This document shows, piece after piece, positions 22,555-32,439 of a DNA stretch of 64,000 bases; the stretch's first letter is position 1, and the number at the start of each line of letters is the position of its first letter. A program made the translations under genes and the position numbers. Under the pieces are notes generated by a model. It saw nothing but the letters and a program-made list of their open reading frames with translations, made no database searches and was not told the DNA's origin. Source of the DNA: Maea johnstoni (taxonomy: Eukaryota; Annelida; Polychaeta; Spionida; Magelonidae); assembly GCA_963942565.1 (NCBI GenBank), contig OZ012686.1:10708694-10772693 (forward strand), in the 5' to 3' direction.

Positions 22555-23385
22555 TGTGCCTATCAGTCAGTGTGCAGCTTACTTTTGTACTGTGGCGCAG
22601 TCAACAGTCATGTGACCGCTGGAGGAAGAATGTGACCTACAAGATGCCGTAGATTTCGGGTCGCTTCCCGTCTATGATAAATACCCCCCAGATCAGTCTG
22701 GTCATCACCACTGCTGCCATCTTTACTCTTCAGAGTGTATGAGACACCTGGTGGTACTTGTCAAAACTATACCCTTCGAGTAAAATAGAACTTTTCATTT
22801 CTGCATATCTATAAAAAAAAATTCATTCAAAAGTAGAATTTTGAATTATCTTTCCAATGATTTTCCTAGATGTCTTTATTGATGTGCATGTATAATTCAT
22901 CATTGGTTTTCTTATGATTTACAGTTCTTGGAGACCAACAGTGCTATTAGAGGGGTTTCCAATTATGGATATGTATTCCTGTATTTGATTCAGAAGTCAT
23001 TCTCTCAATTGTAGTAATCGAAACCGAAAACGATACCTATGATGGTATCACACCAGTATTTTTAATTAAAGTCATTTTTATTTCCTAATGAAGAATGTTT
23101 TTAAATAAAGTATACTTCTTTATACCCTCTATTGTAGATATGTTATAATTCAGATAATCAGAAAAAAGATATACCTATCCAGGACTTCTTAAAATGTCAG
23201 CAAATAAATTAATTCATCATGTACATAGAGAAAATGCCTAATTAGTTTATTTTATTTTGACTGCTTAAAATGCCAGCAAAGAAATGAATTCACCATTAAC
23301 CAAACACAATTGTATGATTTCATTCAATTTTGATCCATTATTTACCCGCAGACTGTATCTGCATACTGTGGACATGTGTTTTGGT
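22555..23385. other. Unique AT-rich stretch
   Basis: No exon or named repeat. GACACCTGGTGGTACTTG lies at 22743. Confidence 0.4.
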
Positions 23386-23388
23386 AAT

Positions 23389-23525
23389 TATTAGATGTCT
23401 AAATTCTGTGGAGGACAGTGATGAAAAGTGGGTGAATTATTAGAAGTCCAAATACTGCGGAGAGCATCAATGAAAAAGTGGGTGAATTATTAGATGTCTA
23501 AATACTGCGTAGGTCAGCAATGGGA
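23389..23525. repeat. Three-copy minisatellite, about 58 bp unit
   Basis: Units start ATTATTAGATGTCTAAATAC (or close) and contain AGTGGGTGAATT. Confidence 0.8.
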
Positions 23526-23539
23526 TCAGTAATAGAGAT

Positions 23540-23840
23540 GGGTTACAGGTGTTATTAACTGCCCCGCATCACGCATCACAGGACTCTCCTCCTGCTGCTG
23601 CTGATGCGGTCTCCATGGCGATCGCCGCGGTGATATATGGGCCAATCAGAGCCCAGGTGAGATAGGTACCCACAACACCTGTTCTCCGCGCTCTCATTAG
23701 GTAATGCACTAATGAGCATCATCAGGAAGATCATCCCTTGTACGCGCACTCATTTAATAATGCACTAATGAGCTTTAATAGGAAGACTATCCCTTGTATT
23801 TGCTGACCTACCTGCCCTTTACCTGCAGGAGCAGATTGTA
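23540..23840. promoter_or_regulatory. GC-rich segment with duplicated TAATGA-type block
   Basis: GC-rich, non-repetitive sequence with a CCAATCAG box at 23642. About 62 bp containing TAATGCACTAATGAGC, AGGAAGA and ATCCCTTGTA is present twice (about 23702 and 23757). ACTAATGAG resembles homeodomain sites. It might be a regulatory element of the kinase gene downstream; this is inference. Confidence 0.3.
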
Positions 23841-24300
23841 CCCTCTCTTAGACAGATGCGGAAAAATAGTGGGTGGTACAATTATCCCGACATCAAAAAT
23901 TCCATTAAATATTCATGTCAACCACAAGAAGTCTTCAATTTCCGCTTTTGTGTTTTTCCGACTTCGCGTTGTTGAATTATTGCTGTCTCCTCGCATTGAG
24001 ACTGATGTAGGAAATTAGGTAATAAGAAAATGATTTCAATGCTGGTAATCAGGGGTTATTATATAGATGAGTGGAACGCGAAGATTCAGACTCGGGTGAA
24101 TTCGCTTAATCATAATTTCACCCACCTGGAACTGTTGTGTGCATAATTACAGTGTGTTTATCAACTGCTTTAAGTCATTGATGTGAATCCTAGCATTGTT
24201 CATTGATATTATGCTATCATATTTATTGTCATCCTCATCGCCAGTGCTGTTGTGAACTTCATTTTTTGCTTTTGAGCATTATAGGCAGAAAGCTTGCAAG
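23841..24300. other. Unique stretch
   Basis: Nothing supported. Confidence 0.35.
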
Positions 24301-24305
24301 ATCAA

Positions 24306-24327
24306 ATTATCATTATTATTATTATTA

Positions 24328-24388
<61 letters not shown>

Positions 24389-24404
24389 CATCAATATTAT
24401 TATA

Positions 24405-24445
<41 letters not shown>

Positions 24446-24519
24446 CATTATTATTATCATTATTACTATTATTGTCATTATTATTATCATCATTTTTATT
24501 ATTTCTATTATTATTATTA

Positions 24520-24551
<32 letters not shown>

Positions 24552-24631
24552 GTTATTATTATTATCATTATTATTATTATTATTATTATTATCATTATTA
24601 TTATTATTATTATTATTGTTATTATCATTAT
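24306..24631. repeat. (ATT)n microsatellite, about 325 bp
   Basis: ATT repeat with ATC and GTT variants. The poly-Ile and poly-Tyr frames on both strands are artefacts. Confidence 0.95.
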
Positions 24632-24945
24632 CATGGTCTTAGCCAGCAGGGCGTCTGGGTGCCTTTTTGGACACCCAAACCCTTAAAAAGAACCCCTCAG
24701 GACACCCAATTTTTTTAGTGTGGAATTTCTAAAAATCTCAATCTCAAGCTTATGATTGAATTTTTTCATCTCCTTATATTTCCCATGACATTGTTGAATG
24801 ATATCATGCCTTATTTTGATGAATTTATACATGTTTATGGTTGAAATATGAGTATATTGTGATCCCCCTTAAAAATTTGGACGCCCAAAAATCTTAAAAC
24901 TGCCAATTTTAGGCACCCAATTTCAAAATCCTGGCTAAGACACTG
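24632..24945 (+). mobile_element. Family C element inserted in the ATT microsatellite
   Basis: Ends CATGGTCTTAGCCAGCAGGG and CCTGGCTAAGACACTG. ATCATTAT lies on both sides (24624-24631, 24946-24953), and microsatellite sequence continues beyond the right end. The insertion is younger than the microsatellite. 314 bp. Confidence 0.85.
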
Positions 24946-24959
24946 ATCATTATCATTAT

Positions 24960-25185
24960 TATCATTGTGCATTTCCATATTGGACATAATGCATCTTAAG
25001 TTGAAATAAGTCCTATTATTGTTACTGAAACTGACTTACTGTTCATGGAATTGATGTGGGTGGTAATGCAAACACTTGTACCTATTACATTACTGAAGTA
25101 CAGAAAATTAGTGGACATTCAGCTATTGATGGATGCTCTGCTCACTCAGCAATTAGACTAGTTGCCTGGGGCCAGTATAAATTTC
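24960..25185. other. Unique spacer
   Basis: Nothing recognised. Confidence 0.3.
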
Positions 25186-25186
25186 A

Positions 25187-25384
25187 TCCTTATGCTGCTA
25201 ATTTGGCCAATACAAAATGATACAAAAAACCTGAAATATGAAACCCTGGCACATAGGTACTCATCTGAGAGTACTCAGCGAGAGCTATCCAATGAATACC
25301 AACATGACAGGGTTCAATTGGTTTCCAAAAACATTTGCATTCTGGTGCTTTGGACAAAAGTAGCTTCAGCATTGAAAGGGTTAA
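25187..25384 (-). mobile_element. Family B MITE
   Basis: Reverse copy from CCTTATGCTGCTAATTTGGC to CAGCATTGAAAGGGTTAA. Confidence 0.8.
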
Positions 25385-25406
25385 TTGAGCAGGACTCCCC
25401 AAGCCA

Positions 25407-25650
25407 CGATCTTAGCCAGGATTTAGAAACTGGTTGCCGAAAATTTCCAACAGTAAAACTTTTGGCCATCCTATATTTCAAAGGAGACTACAATATACCC
25501 ATATTACAACCATAAACATTTATTTACTTATTGGTCATGGGATTTATATTGGGATGAAATAATCTCAACTACATGTTTATGATGACATTTTAAGAAATTG
25601 CTCCCAAAAATATTTGGGTGTCTTGAGTAGTGATTTTTAGATGTTTTGAG
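25407..25650 (-). mobile_element. Family C fragment cut by a microsatellite
   Basis: Starts CGATCTTAGCCAGGATTTAG. The body reaches GGGTGTCTTGAGTAGTGATT and then passes into (TA)n. Confidence 0.7.

Positions 25651-25728
<78 letters not shown>
25651..25728. repeat. (TA)n microsatellite
   Basis: About 78 bases of TA. Confidence 0.95.
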
Positions 25729-25732
<4 letters not shown>

Positions 25733-25741
25733 CAAGTGCCT

Positions 25742-26096
25742 GGAGGTTAGTTGTACATGTAGCCCACCAGGTGGCAGTACAAGCTGTGTATTTTGCGCTC
25801 AGAGGCACTCCACATGTGATCATGGTTGGTTATAGGTGCAATATGAGTCTGTGGCAGAAGTAGCAGTATATTTTGCGCACAGCGGCACTCCACAGGTGAT
25901 CACGGTCGCGCCCCATAGGTTATTTAACAGGTGCAATATGAGTCTGTTCTAAAGGATGAGTTTTGAGGGTTTAGTTGTACAGGTAGCCCACCAGGTGGCA
26001 GTACTAGCTGTGTATCTTGCGCCCAGCGGGACTCCACAGGTGATCACGGTCGCGCCCCATAGGTTATTTAACAGGTGCAATACGACTCTGATCTAG
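25742..26096. repeat. Triplicated block with CTCF-like cores
   Basis: Three related blocks share AGCTGTGTATTTTGCGC, CACTCCACAGGTGATCACGG and AACAGGTGCAATATGAGTCTG or variants. Two of them (25764-25777, 25988-26001) contain the 14-mer CCACCAGGTGGCAG, which equals the core of the animal CTCF site. The middle block lacks that core. Confidence 0.75.
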
Positions 26097-26255
26097 CCTG
26101 ACTGGCGGTCATTAACTTCCTTATTGCCCCGTGAAAAAGGCGAAAAAAAGTGTAGCGGCGTAATACGATCATCTATGGGTGAAAGGGAGTAGGTAATAGA
26201 GAGGATTCGCTGATGTATTGTTCTCATTAGTTGGGGCACGCTATCTAGCCAACCA

Positions 26256-26642
26256 TGACTGCATGCGAACGGCAAATCTCACCTCAAGGTAGCATGGAGT
26301 TTTATTGCAATATATTGCAGTATGTTGCAGTTCCGTAACAAGTGGAGGGGTATAATGATGTTTATTATACCTGATTTACCCCTAATTAAGTTCTTTTTCT
26401 ACTCATCCAATTAACTTCTTGTTAGTTTGTCATAAAGTAATGACTGCATGGAAGCGGCAAATCTCAACTCAAGGTAGCGTTGAGTTTTATTGCAATATAT
26501 TGCAGTATATTGCAGTTTCCTAACAAGAGGAAGAGTTTAATGAGGTGTTTATTGGGAGTTTTATACCTGATTTACCCCTAATTGATCGATAACTTCCTTT
26601 TCTACTCATCCTAATAGGTTCTTGTTAGTTAGTCATAAAGTA
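26256..26642. repeat. Two-copy tandem repeat, about 190 bp unit
   Basis: Both copies hold ATGACTGCATG, AGTTTTATTGCAATATATTGC, ACCTGATTTACCCCTAATT and TCTTGTTAGTT, and end in GTCATAAAGTA. Confidence 0.85.
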
Positions 26643-26877
26643 CCACCTGTCTTGATTGAGGTGAAACGCTTCTATTATTCATAAGAAGGCTGGAGTTTAA
26701 ATGAAAAAAAGAAAGTTTAACTGGGCTTTGTTAAAGTTTGTCAGAGTAACAAAAAATGAAAGCTAAATTCATTCTTTGTGTGTTGGTTTCTTGTTTAGGC
26801 TTTAATTCTTGTCAGATAGGGTTTCTGAATAAAAACCTAGAAAGATAGGAAAGATAGGAATACAGAAGTTTACTTTT

Positions 26878-27030
26878 GGGCCTAAAAAGTTTGTTTCCTG
26901 TAGCCCAACCCTAACAATTTTTCTCAAAAGAATTTCTACCCTTAATTTTTTTCTCCCAATCAACATAAAACATACATGAAACATGCATTTTGTTGGAAAA
27001 AAAGTAATCCCATTTTTTTATGCATTGATA
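26878..27030 (+). mobile_element. Family D fragment
   Basis: Left end GGGCCTAAAAAGTTTGTTTCC and interior match family D. The right end is missing. Confidence 0.65.
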
Positions 27031-27034
27031 TTAT

Positions 27035-27750
27035 TTTCTCTTCAATTCATGACACATGAATTGTGACTCTGTCTCTGTCATGGAGGGATCAAATACAGGA
27101 CTTCCATATTCCTCTTGGATGATCCTGTTTCACCCAAAACATTCTTTTGTTCTCAAGGGGTTGGGAAGTACAGATACAGGATTTTTATATCCATTACCGG
27201 GGAGAAAAATACACAGTTTCTTTCTGAAGAGTGTTAACTCCATCTACCCCACTTATATAAAAGGGAAGATGTCATTTCCATTTTCTTTGCATCTTTGCTC
27301 ATATTCCTATATTGTTCCCCAAACTTGCTTCGTTTGCTAAGTAGGAATCCTTGTCTATATATGATTCTAAGGATATCAACAAAACTGTCATAGATGACAC
27401 CCGTCAAGATTTTTAGGGAAGGAGAGTTTGAGGTTCAGTTTTGATCAGCTTTTATCCAGCAGATATCTTTCAAAAATAACTTCAAAGAAATCATTAGAAT
27501 AGTGTGCTCTGGTCTGGTCTATCATCTAGACCTGTGACAAAAGAACACCTGTATAATTTGCCCACTCAGACAATGGTTATCATTGTGGTCAGTTAGCTTG
27601 AAGTTTGATTCAATAAGAAAATTCTGAAATAAGATCAGTTTTGAATTTCTAGAGGCTTCTTTGTGTTAGAAGGTAAATATTACAGGACCTTGTAACTGCA
27701 ATTTTCTATCTGCAGCTGCTTGATTTGGTGGCAATTATACTAAAGCCTAT
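27035..27750. other. Unique stretch upstream of the kinase exons
   Basis: A 94-codon frame at 27056 has no donor or acceptor in a useful place and no kinase motif. No exon called. Confidence 0.4.
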
Positions 27751-27755
27751 GTTCA

Positions 27756-28036
27756 GGGCTCGACACTGACTGAACCGCTGGCCCCAGTCCGCTAAAAATT
27801 CCCAAAAATGGCTTTGGGCCAGTAAGAACAAAGTTCAACTGGTCTTACAGGGCCGGTTCACATTAGAGAACATTCTTGTTAACACGTTTTCCCCCACATC
27901 AGGCACATCAAATGCCTGATAATGTTAAGAGAAAAAATTCTAGGACCAATAAGAATTTTGCAGGACCAGTAGATCCTTGGTCCTGGTCCTACTGTTCCTA
28001 TGGGGCCAGTAATTTTTTAGGTTAGCGTCAAGGCCT
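27756..28036 (+). mobile_element. Family G short element
   Basis: From CAGGGCTCGACACTGACTG to TTAGGTTAGCGTCAAGGCCT, imperfectly inverted ends (CAGGGCTCGACACT against AGGCCTTGACGCTA). A partial copy is at 16735-16870. A hAT MITE is likely, but no target duplication is clear. Confidence 0.55.
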
Positions 28037-28261
28037 ATATTGTTAATTACGCTTTACTTGTTAGTTACTGCAGAGACCAATTCATAATAGACACTCACTG
28101 GAATACAGGTCTGCTTCAATTGCTGAACTATTATATGAAAAAAATAAACAATTTTAGAAAAAATATGGTCCTATGCCTGAAATATGATTTTCCACTGCAA
28201 CAGAAATGATTGTGATGGGTCTTTATTGGCAGTATTGTAATGTATAGATTGAAACCATTAA

Positions 28262-28690
28262 AACTGTTTGTTTCCTGTAATGATCCAATAATAGGTTAGG
28301 TAGGTAGGGCCTAAAAAAAAGTTGTTTGTTTCCTGTAACCCTACCCTTACAAGTTTTTATTCAAAAAAATCCCTACCCTTAAGTTTTTCCCGCCCTCCCA
28401 ACTCCCAATCAACGTAAAACATGCATAAAACGCACATTTCTGACCAAAAAAATAATGAAAAAATATTTTTTTTACCGACTTACCTACCCTATTTTTTCTC
28501 GGACCGTTGCAGGAAACAAACAATTTCATTTTTAGGCCTAGGTAAAAAAAGAATTTGGGGAATAAAAAAGTGTGTGTTTTATGCATGCTTTTGTTGATTC
28601 GAATTTGGAAAAAAAATTAGGGTAGGGATTTTTTTGAGTAAAATCATGTTAGGGTCGGGTTACAGGAAATAAAATCTTTTTTATGCCTGA
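28262..28690. mobile_element. Cluster of three family D copies
   Basis: A complete copy at 28308-28538 (231 bp) has GGCC ends with TAG on both sides (28305-28307, 28539-28541). A left fragment precedes it (28262-28304), and a reversed partial copy follows (28542-28690). Confidence 0.8.
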
Positions 28691-28746
28691 TGTTCCTGAT
28701 TTAAAACCTTAATTTGCTTAGTTTTGCATTTGTGATTATCTTACAG

Positions 28747-28861
28747 CACCTGGGTCAGATGCGTAAGGTGTGTGGCAGTCTGCTGAAGGCGCTGGGCTTC
28801 CTGAGGAGAGAGAATGTTATACACGCTGATCTCAAACCCGAGAATATCCTGCTGGCGGACG
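28747..28861 (+). CDS. HIPK/DYRK-like kinase, catalytic-loop exon
   Basis: 115 bp between acceptor TTATCTTACAG and donor GTAAGAC, phase 0 to phase 1. The peptide begins HLGQMRKVCGSLLKAL (helix E) and contains IHADLKPENILLADG, the catalytic loop: Asp of HAD is the catalytic base, and Lys and Asn are in their usual places. HAD instead of HRD or HCD is the form found in HIPK kinases; DYRKs use HCD. This is the first exon of the gene I can recognise. The upstream N-lobe exons (glycine loop, VAIK lysine, helix C) are not identified. The next exon starts at 31837, after an intron full of transposons. Confidence 0.9.
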
Positions 28862-28894
28862 GTAAGACACATCTCTTCTCTTTATACTGTATAG

Positions 28895-29279
28895 TAGGGC
28901 TGTCATTGATATGACAAGGACCAATCTATCGAAATAATTTCTCCAATTAATCAAAAAAAATATATTATGTAAATTCTTATGCCAATTAATCGATTGTAGA
29001 GTTAACACATTTTTTCAGCTTTATACACCATTTGTTTGCCATTTTTAGGCAACACTAATAAGATTTTTGAATAGAAACTCAAGTATTCAATCAAAAAATA
29101 TTGAGAAAATTTTCCTTGTTTTTGGATTGGGAGAATCTTAGGTTCCTAGCAACAAAGATGTAGTGTGGAACATGTGAAAATATGAGGTCATTTTTCAAAA
29201 TTGAAACAAAATAATCTGAATCGAAAAGAAAATGTTAGTGATTGAATCGAAAAAAAAATGGTGGTCAATGACAGCCCTA
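28895..29279 (+). mobile_element. hAT-like MITE, family S
   Basis: Inverted ends TAGGGCTGTCATTGA. CTGTATAG (28887-28894) and CTGTATAC (29280-29287) match at seven of eight positions. 385 bp. It begins 33 bp after a kinase exon donor. A related left end is at 63864, running off the window. Confidence 0.88.
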
Positions 29280-29429
29280 CTGTATACCATGTTAGATCTG
29301 TGCATATAAAGTAACACGCTCAGCAGGCAGCTGCCTTTGTATTGATGGAAATTTCAATTTTTGCGAACAGGTGTTGAATGACAAGCAACCATTTCAGCAT
29401 CTTGTACGATACTAGAATAAGGATCGGAT

Positions 29430-29738
29430 TAGGGGCTTAGCCGTAATGCGTCCAGCGTGTCATTTGGACACGCAGAACACTGTTTTTTGACAGTTTGGAC
29501 ACCAAAAATTTTATGTCAGAATTTGCTGAAGATGACTTTTCTTAGAAGATAGATGTAGAAGCTGTAGTGTCACTTTTATAAGACACACAAAGCAGTATCT
29601 GGCCTAAAAAAGCAAAATCTGTAAAGGTATAGGGTCTATCTTATTAGTAGTATGTATTTTGTACCACACTTTGGACACGCAAAAGTCTATGAAACCTCTA
29701 TTTGGACACCCTGTTTCCAAATATCGGCTAAGACCCTG
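29430..29738 (+). mobile_element. Family K hAT-like MITE with perfect target duplication
   Basis: TAGGGGCTTAGCCG to CGGCTAAGACCCTG, with GATCGGAT duplicated exactly (29422-29429, 29739-29746). 309 bp, clearly related to 22234-22546. Confidence 0.92.
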
Positions 29739-29861
29739 GATCGGATGTTCAAATAGTGGTGCGCAGTATAATACATGCGGAATTCAGGGGTGCATAGGTA
29801 CTTATCGATTGAACTGCCGTAATATTAACCCATTAAGTCAAAAGCAGCCCCACGATTTTAA

Positions 29862-31466
29862 CCCATACCATTCTGCGGCATATGTAGCACACATACCTCC
29901 CCAGATCTGACCTAATTCTGAAACAACTTGCGCAGCCTAGGGAAATTGAAGGAAAATGTGGGGTACTATAGTAATCATCAAAAAACAGTCATTTATTGTG
30001 GAAGAAATGCCTATAAACCATACATTACCAAAAAGCTGACTTTATTCCCTACAAGCAGGTATAAATTTTGTGCCCAATAAATTTTCTACCGCCGAGTTTC
30101 AGTGAAATGAAGTTTGGCGATTCGCCAAAATCGCCAATAATCCCTTACAGCTCCCAATGAATGTTCAACTTCAAACATATTTTTCAACAACAAAATATGA
30201 TCTTACAGGAATATTTCAAATGGATAAAACATTGCAAATACCCCCAACTTTTATGTCATAGAATAAAATGATAGTTCTAGCCTGTATTTTGATATTTGTA
30301 GAGGTAGAAGCCAGGCGCATCAGTCTGGCTACTACTGAGATTTTCCAGAAAATTCACAGAAAAAAATCACACAGCGAAAGGTCCAGCAAGGATCTCCACT
30401 GGTGTCCATAAAATCAATAAAAATACCAGAAATGTCACTATAAATCCATGTCAGTGTGGTCCAGAAACATTCACCAATCCTTTAGTACACATGATGTATT
30501 CCAATTTTAGCAGCAGATCAGTAAAAATATCGCGAAAAATTGACGTTTTTTTTCCATGTTGACATTTTCAAACTTTCAAAAACACCCCCGAAAAATGCGC
30601 CCAAAATTCACCTAGTGACGAATTATTGAATTAGGATGTATACATTTATAAATATACTTCAATGTTACGATACAATTCACATATTTCATCAATCAAAATT
30701 CAAACTTACCTGAATATTCTTCTTCCTCCATCGATCTCAGTTACGCTCAACCGAAATGTAGTGACTTCCGCGTTGAACGCGCTGTTGTTTTCTTTCCGAA
30801 AGAAGCAGTGAAATGCTTATTTCGGCAAGAAAACAACAGCTGAGATCGATGTTGATCTTGTCCTCCATCTTGGCTGCCTCGTTCTGTTGATAAACGATGT
30901 CATTTTCAACAGAACGGGTTGGAAATGACGACTAACAGTGAGCCGGTGCAACGGTCACTGTTTGTAATCAACTTCCGGGACGCTGCGATGGAAACTTCCT
31001 TCAGGAAAACGTGATAAAATCTCACATTTTCCTGGAGGAATGGTGACGAAAGGTAGGTATTCATTTAGTCTGAATGTTTGCTCTCTAATTCTATCGATTT
31101 CGAAGTCAAATTCGAAATCAATAGAATGAGAGAGCCTCCGATTGCCAGGGGTTCAAATTTTCTCCCTTGCGATGCGGGCCGCCATCTTGTTTTCTTGTTG
31201 CGCAGTTCCATTTCGATCGGGAAAATGTGAATAAATCTCACATTTTTCCGATTGAAACAGAATGAAACTGTGACAACATGTTTACTAGATTATGTGACCT
31301 CTTATTTTATCAATTGCAGCTTTCTTACTGCAATCGATAAGGTCACACGGAGATCGTTCCGTGGGGATGTCAAATATCCCCACGGCAAGTCTTTTCAGGT
31401 ACGCATGGTGCGTACCCCCGAATGGTAGACCAGGTACGCACCATGCGTACCGCAGAATGGTATGGG
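29862..31466. mobile_element. 1.6-kb TTAA element packed with hairpins
   Basis: Terminal inverted repeats CCCATACCATTCTGCGG at both ends and TTAA on both sides (29858-29861, 31467-31470), so piggyBac-like. The right half (30728-31451) is a near-continuous series of at least eight stem-loops. Examples are a 19-bp perfect pair (31398-31416 with 31433-31451), a 10-bp perfect pair with 7-nt loop (31359-31368 with 31376-31385), 21 of 23 pairs (31081-31103 with 31112-31134) and 17 of 19 pairs (31212-31230 with 31238-31256). No transposase is seen. The element sits inside the kinase intron and interrupts a family A copy. Confidence 0.85.
30709..30731 (-). CDS. Possible first-exon remnant inside the TTAA element
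   Basis: On the minus strand ATG at about 30731 is followed by MEEEEYS and a good donor (ATATTCAG then GTAAGTTTG). About 450 bp upstream on the same strand is AAGATGGCGGC, the YY1 consensus found near many animal start sites. It could be the 5' end of a captured or decayed gene. Short, so low confidence. Confidence 0.25.
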
Positions 31467-31836
31467 TTAATGATATTTTGCAGGCAAAATCAAAGTCAGG
31501 AAACTATTTGAAATGTTAATCAAAACTTGAACTATATCTCTCCTTCAAATATTTTGTAAAACCATTCTCAATTTCAAAGTTATTGTCAAAAGTATCATAA
31601 TTCCAGATGACGATTTCTGAAGGAACTCTTAAATATTAATTGTTAAACATGTTATGCAGTATTGTTTATTCAATTATTTTCCTTTGTTTTCCTGAGCTGC
31701 CAGTGACTTGGGGTTAGGCGGTGGTTTTTGCCAATTTCCTTCACTTCTTTTAACTGGCCAGTCACAACTTAAAGTCCCAATACAGCAGAGAAAGTGACAT
31801 AAATCAATATTGCAATTCAATTGTTTACCCTTTCAG

Positions 31837-31958
31837 AGGACAACCTGAGCTCGCTGAAGGTGGTGGACTTTGGGAATGCCATACGCTGCGTTCACGATGA
31901 GGTCTCGCTCTACTACTCTGATTTTGAGCTGCAGACACTATTGTACAGGGCACCGGAG
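31837..31958 (+). CDS. HIPK/DYRK-like kinase, activation-loop exon
   Basis: 122 bp from acceptor ACCCTTTCAG to donor GTAAGAA, phase 1 to 0; the first codon is completed by G from the previous exon. The peptide runs EDNLSSLKVVDFGNAIRC to YRAPE, carrying the metal-binding DFG and the APE motif. HIPK and DYRK kinases end the loop STYLQSRYYRAPE or YTYIQSRFYRAPE, and the first of these tyrosines after Thr is autophosphorylated. Here the sequence is DFELQTLLYRAPE, with Glu at the tyrosine position. The DFG-to-APE spacing is about five residues longer than in HIPK2. Confidence 0.92.
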
Positions 31959-32017
31959 GTAAGAACAATAGACATTATAAGAACAATAGGAGTTATAGCA
32001 TCTAATTTGCCTATAAC

Positions 32018-32420
32018 TTAACCCATTAATGCAGCCTGAAAAATTTGATGAAAAACCAATCTCAATTTCAAAGTTATTATCAAAGGTATCTTAGATTTAG
32101 ACTACAATTTCTGGAGGTACTCTTTAGTATTAATGAGTTAATCTTTCAATTCATTTAGGTGTTTGATATTATGAAATATATTGTAGAAAAGTCTACTACA
32201 ATTCGTTCCGAACCACTGCTTGAATCTCAACAATCTCAATTCCTTTTAGTTATTGTCAAAGGTATCATGAATTTAGACAACAATGTCTGGAGGAACTCTT
32301 AAGTATGAATGGGTAAAATCTTTCAGTTTTTTTCAGGTGTTTAATATTATGAAATGCTTGTATTGTAGAAAAGTCTAGTTAAATTTGTTTCAAATCACTG
32401 CTTGAATCTTAGCATGTTGA
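32018..32420. repeat. Family A fragments and a 180-bp tandem duplication
   Basis: TTAACCCATTAATGCAGCCTG at 32018 opens a short A copy. Then a block with CAAAGGTATCTTAGATTTAG, GGTGTTTGATATTATGAAAT and TGCTTGAATCT occurs twice (from about 32067 and 32250). Confidence 0.7.
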
Positions 32421-32439
32421 ACTGCTCTAGTGATGCTTA

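Larger units (their letters stand above)
29826..31648 (+). mobile_element. Family A host copy split by a TTAA element
   Basis: The left piece (TTAACCCATTAAGTC to CCCCACGATTTTAA, 29824-29861) and right piece (from 31471, TGATATTTTGCAGGC, to GAACTCTTAAATATTAATTG) together make one family A copy. Confidence 0.8.

Noticed and set aside
24203-24718. 171-residue Tyr-rich and 130-residue Ile-rich frames
   Set aside because: Artefact of the ATT microsatellite on both strands.
27056-27340. Possible kinase N-lobe exon (94 codons)
   Set aside because: No glycine loop, VAIK or acceptor/donor pair.
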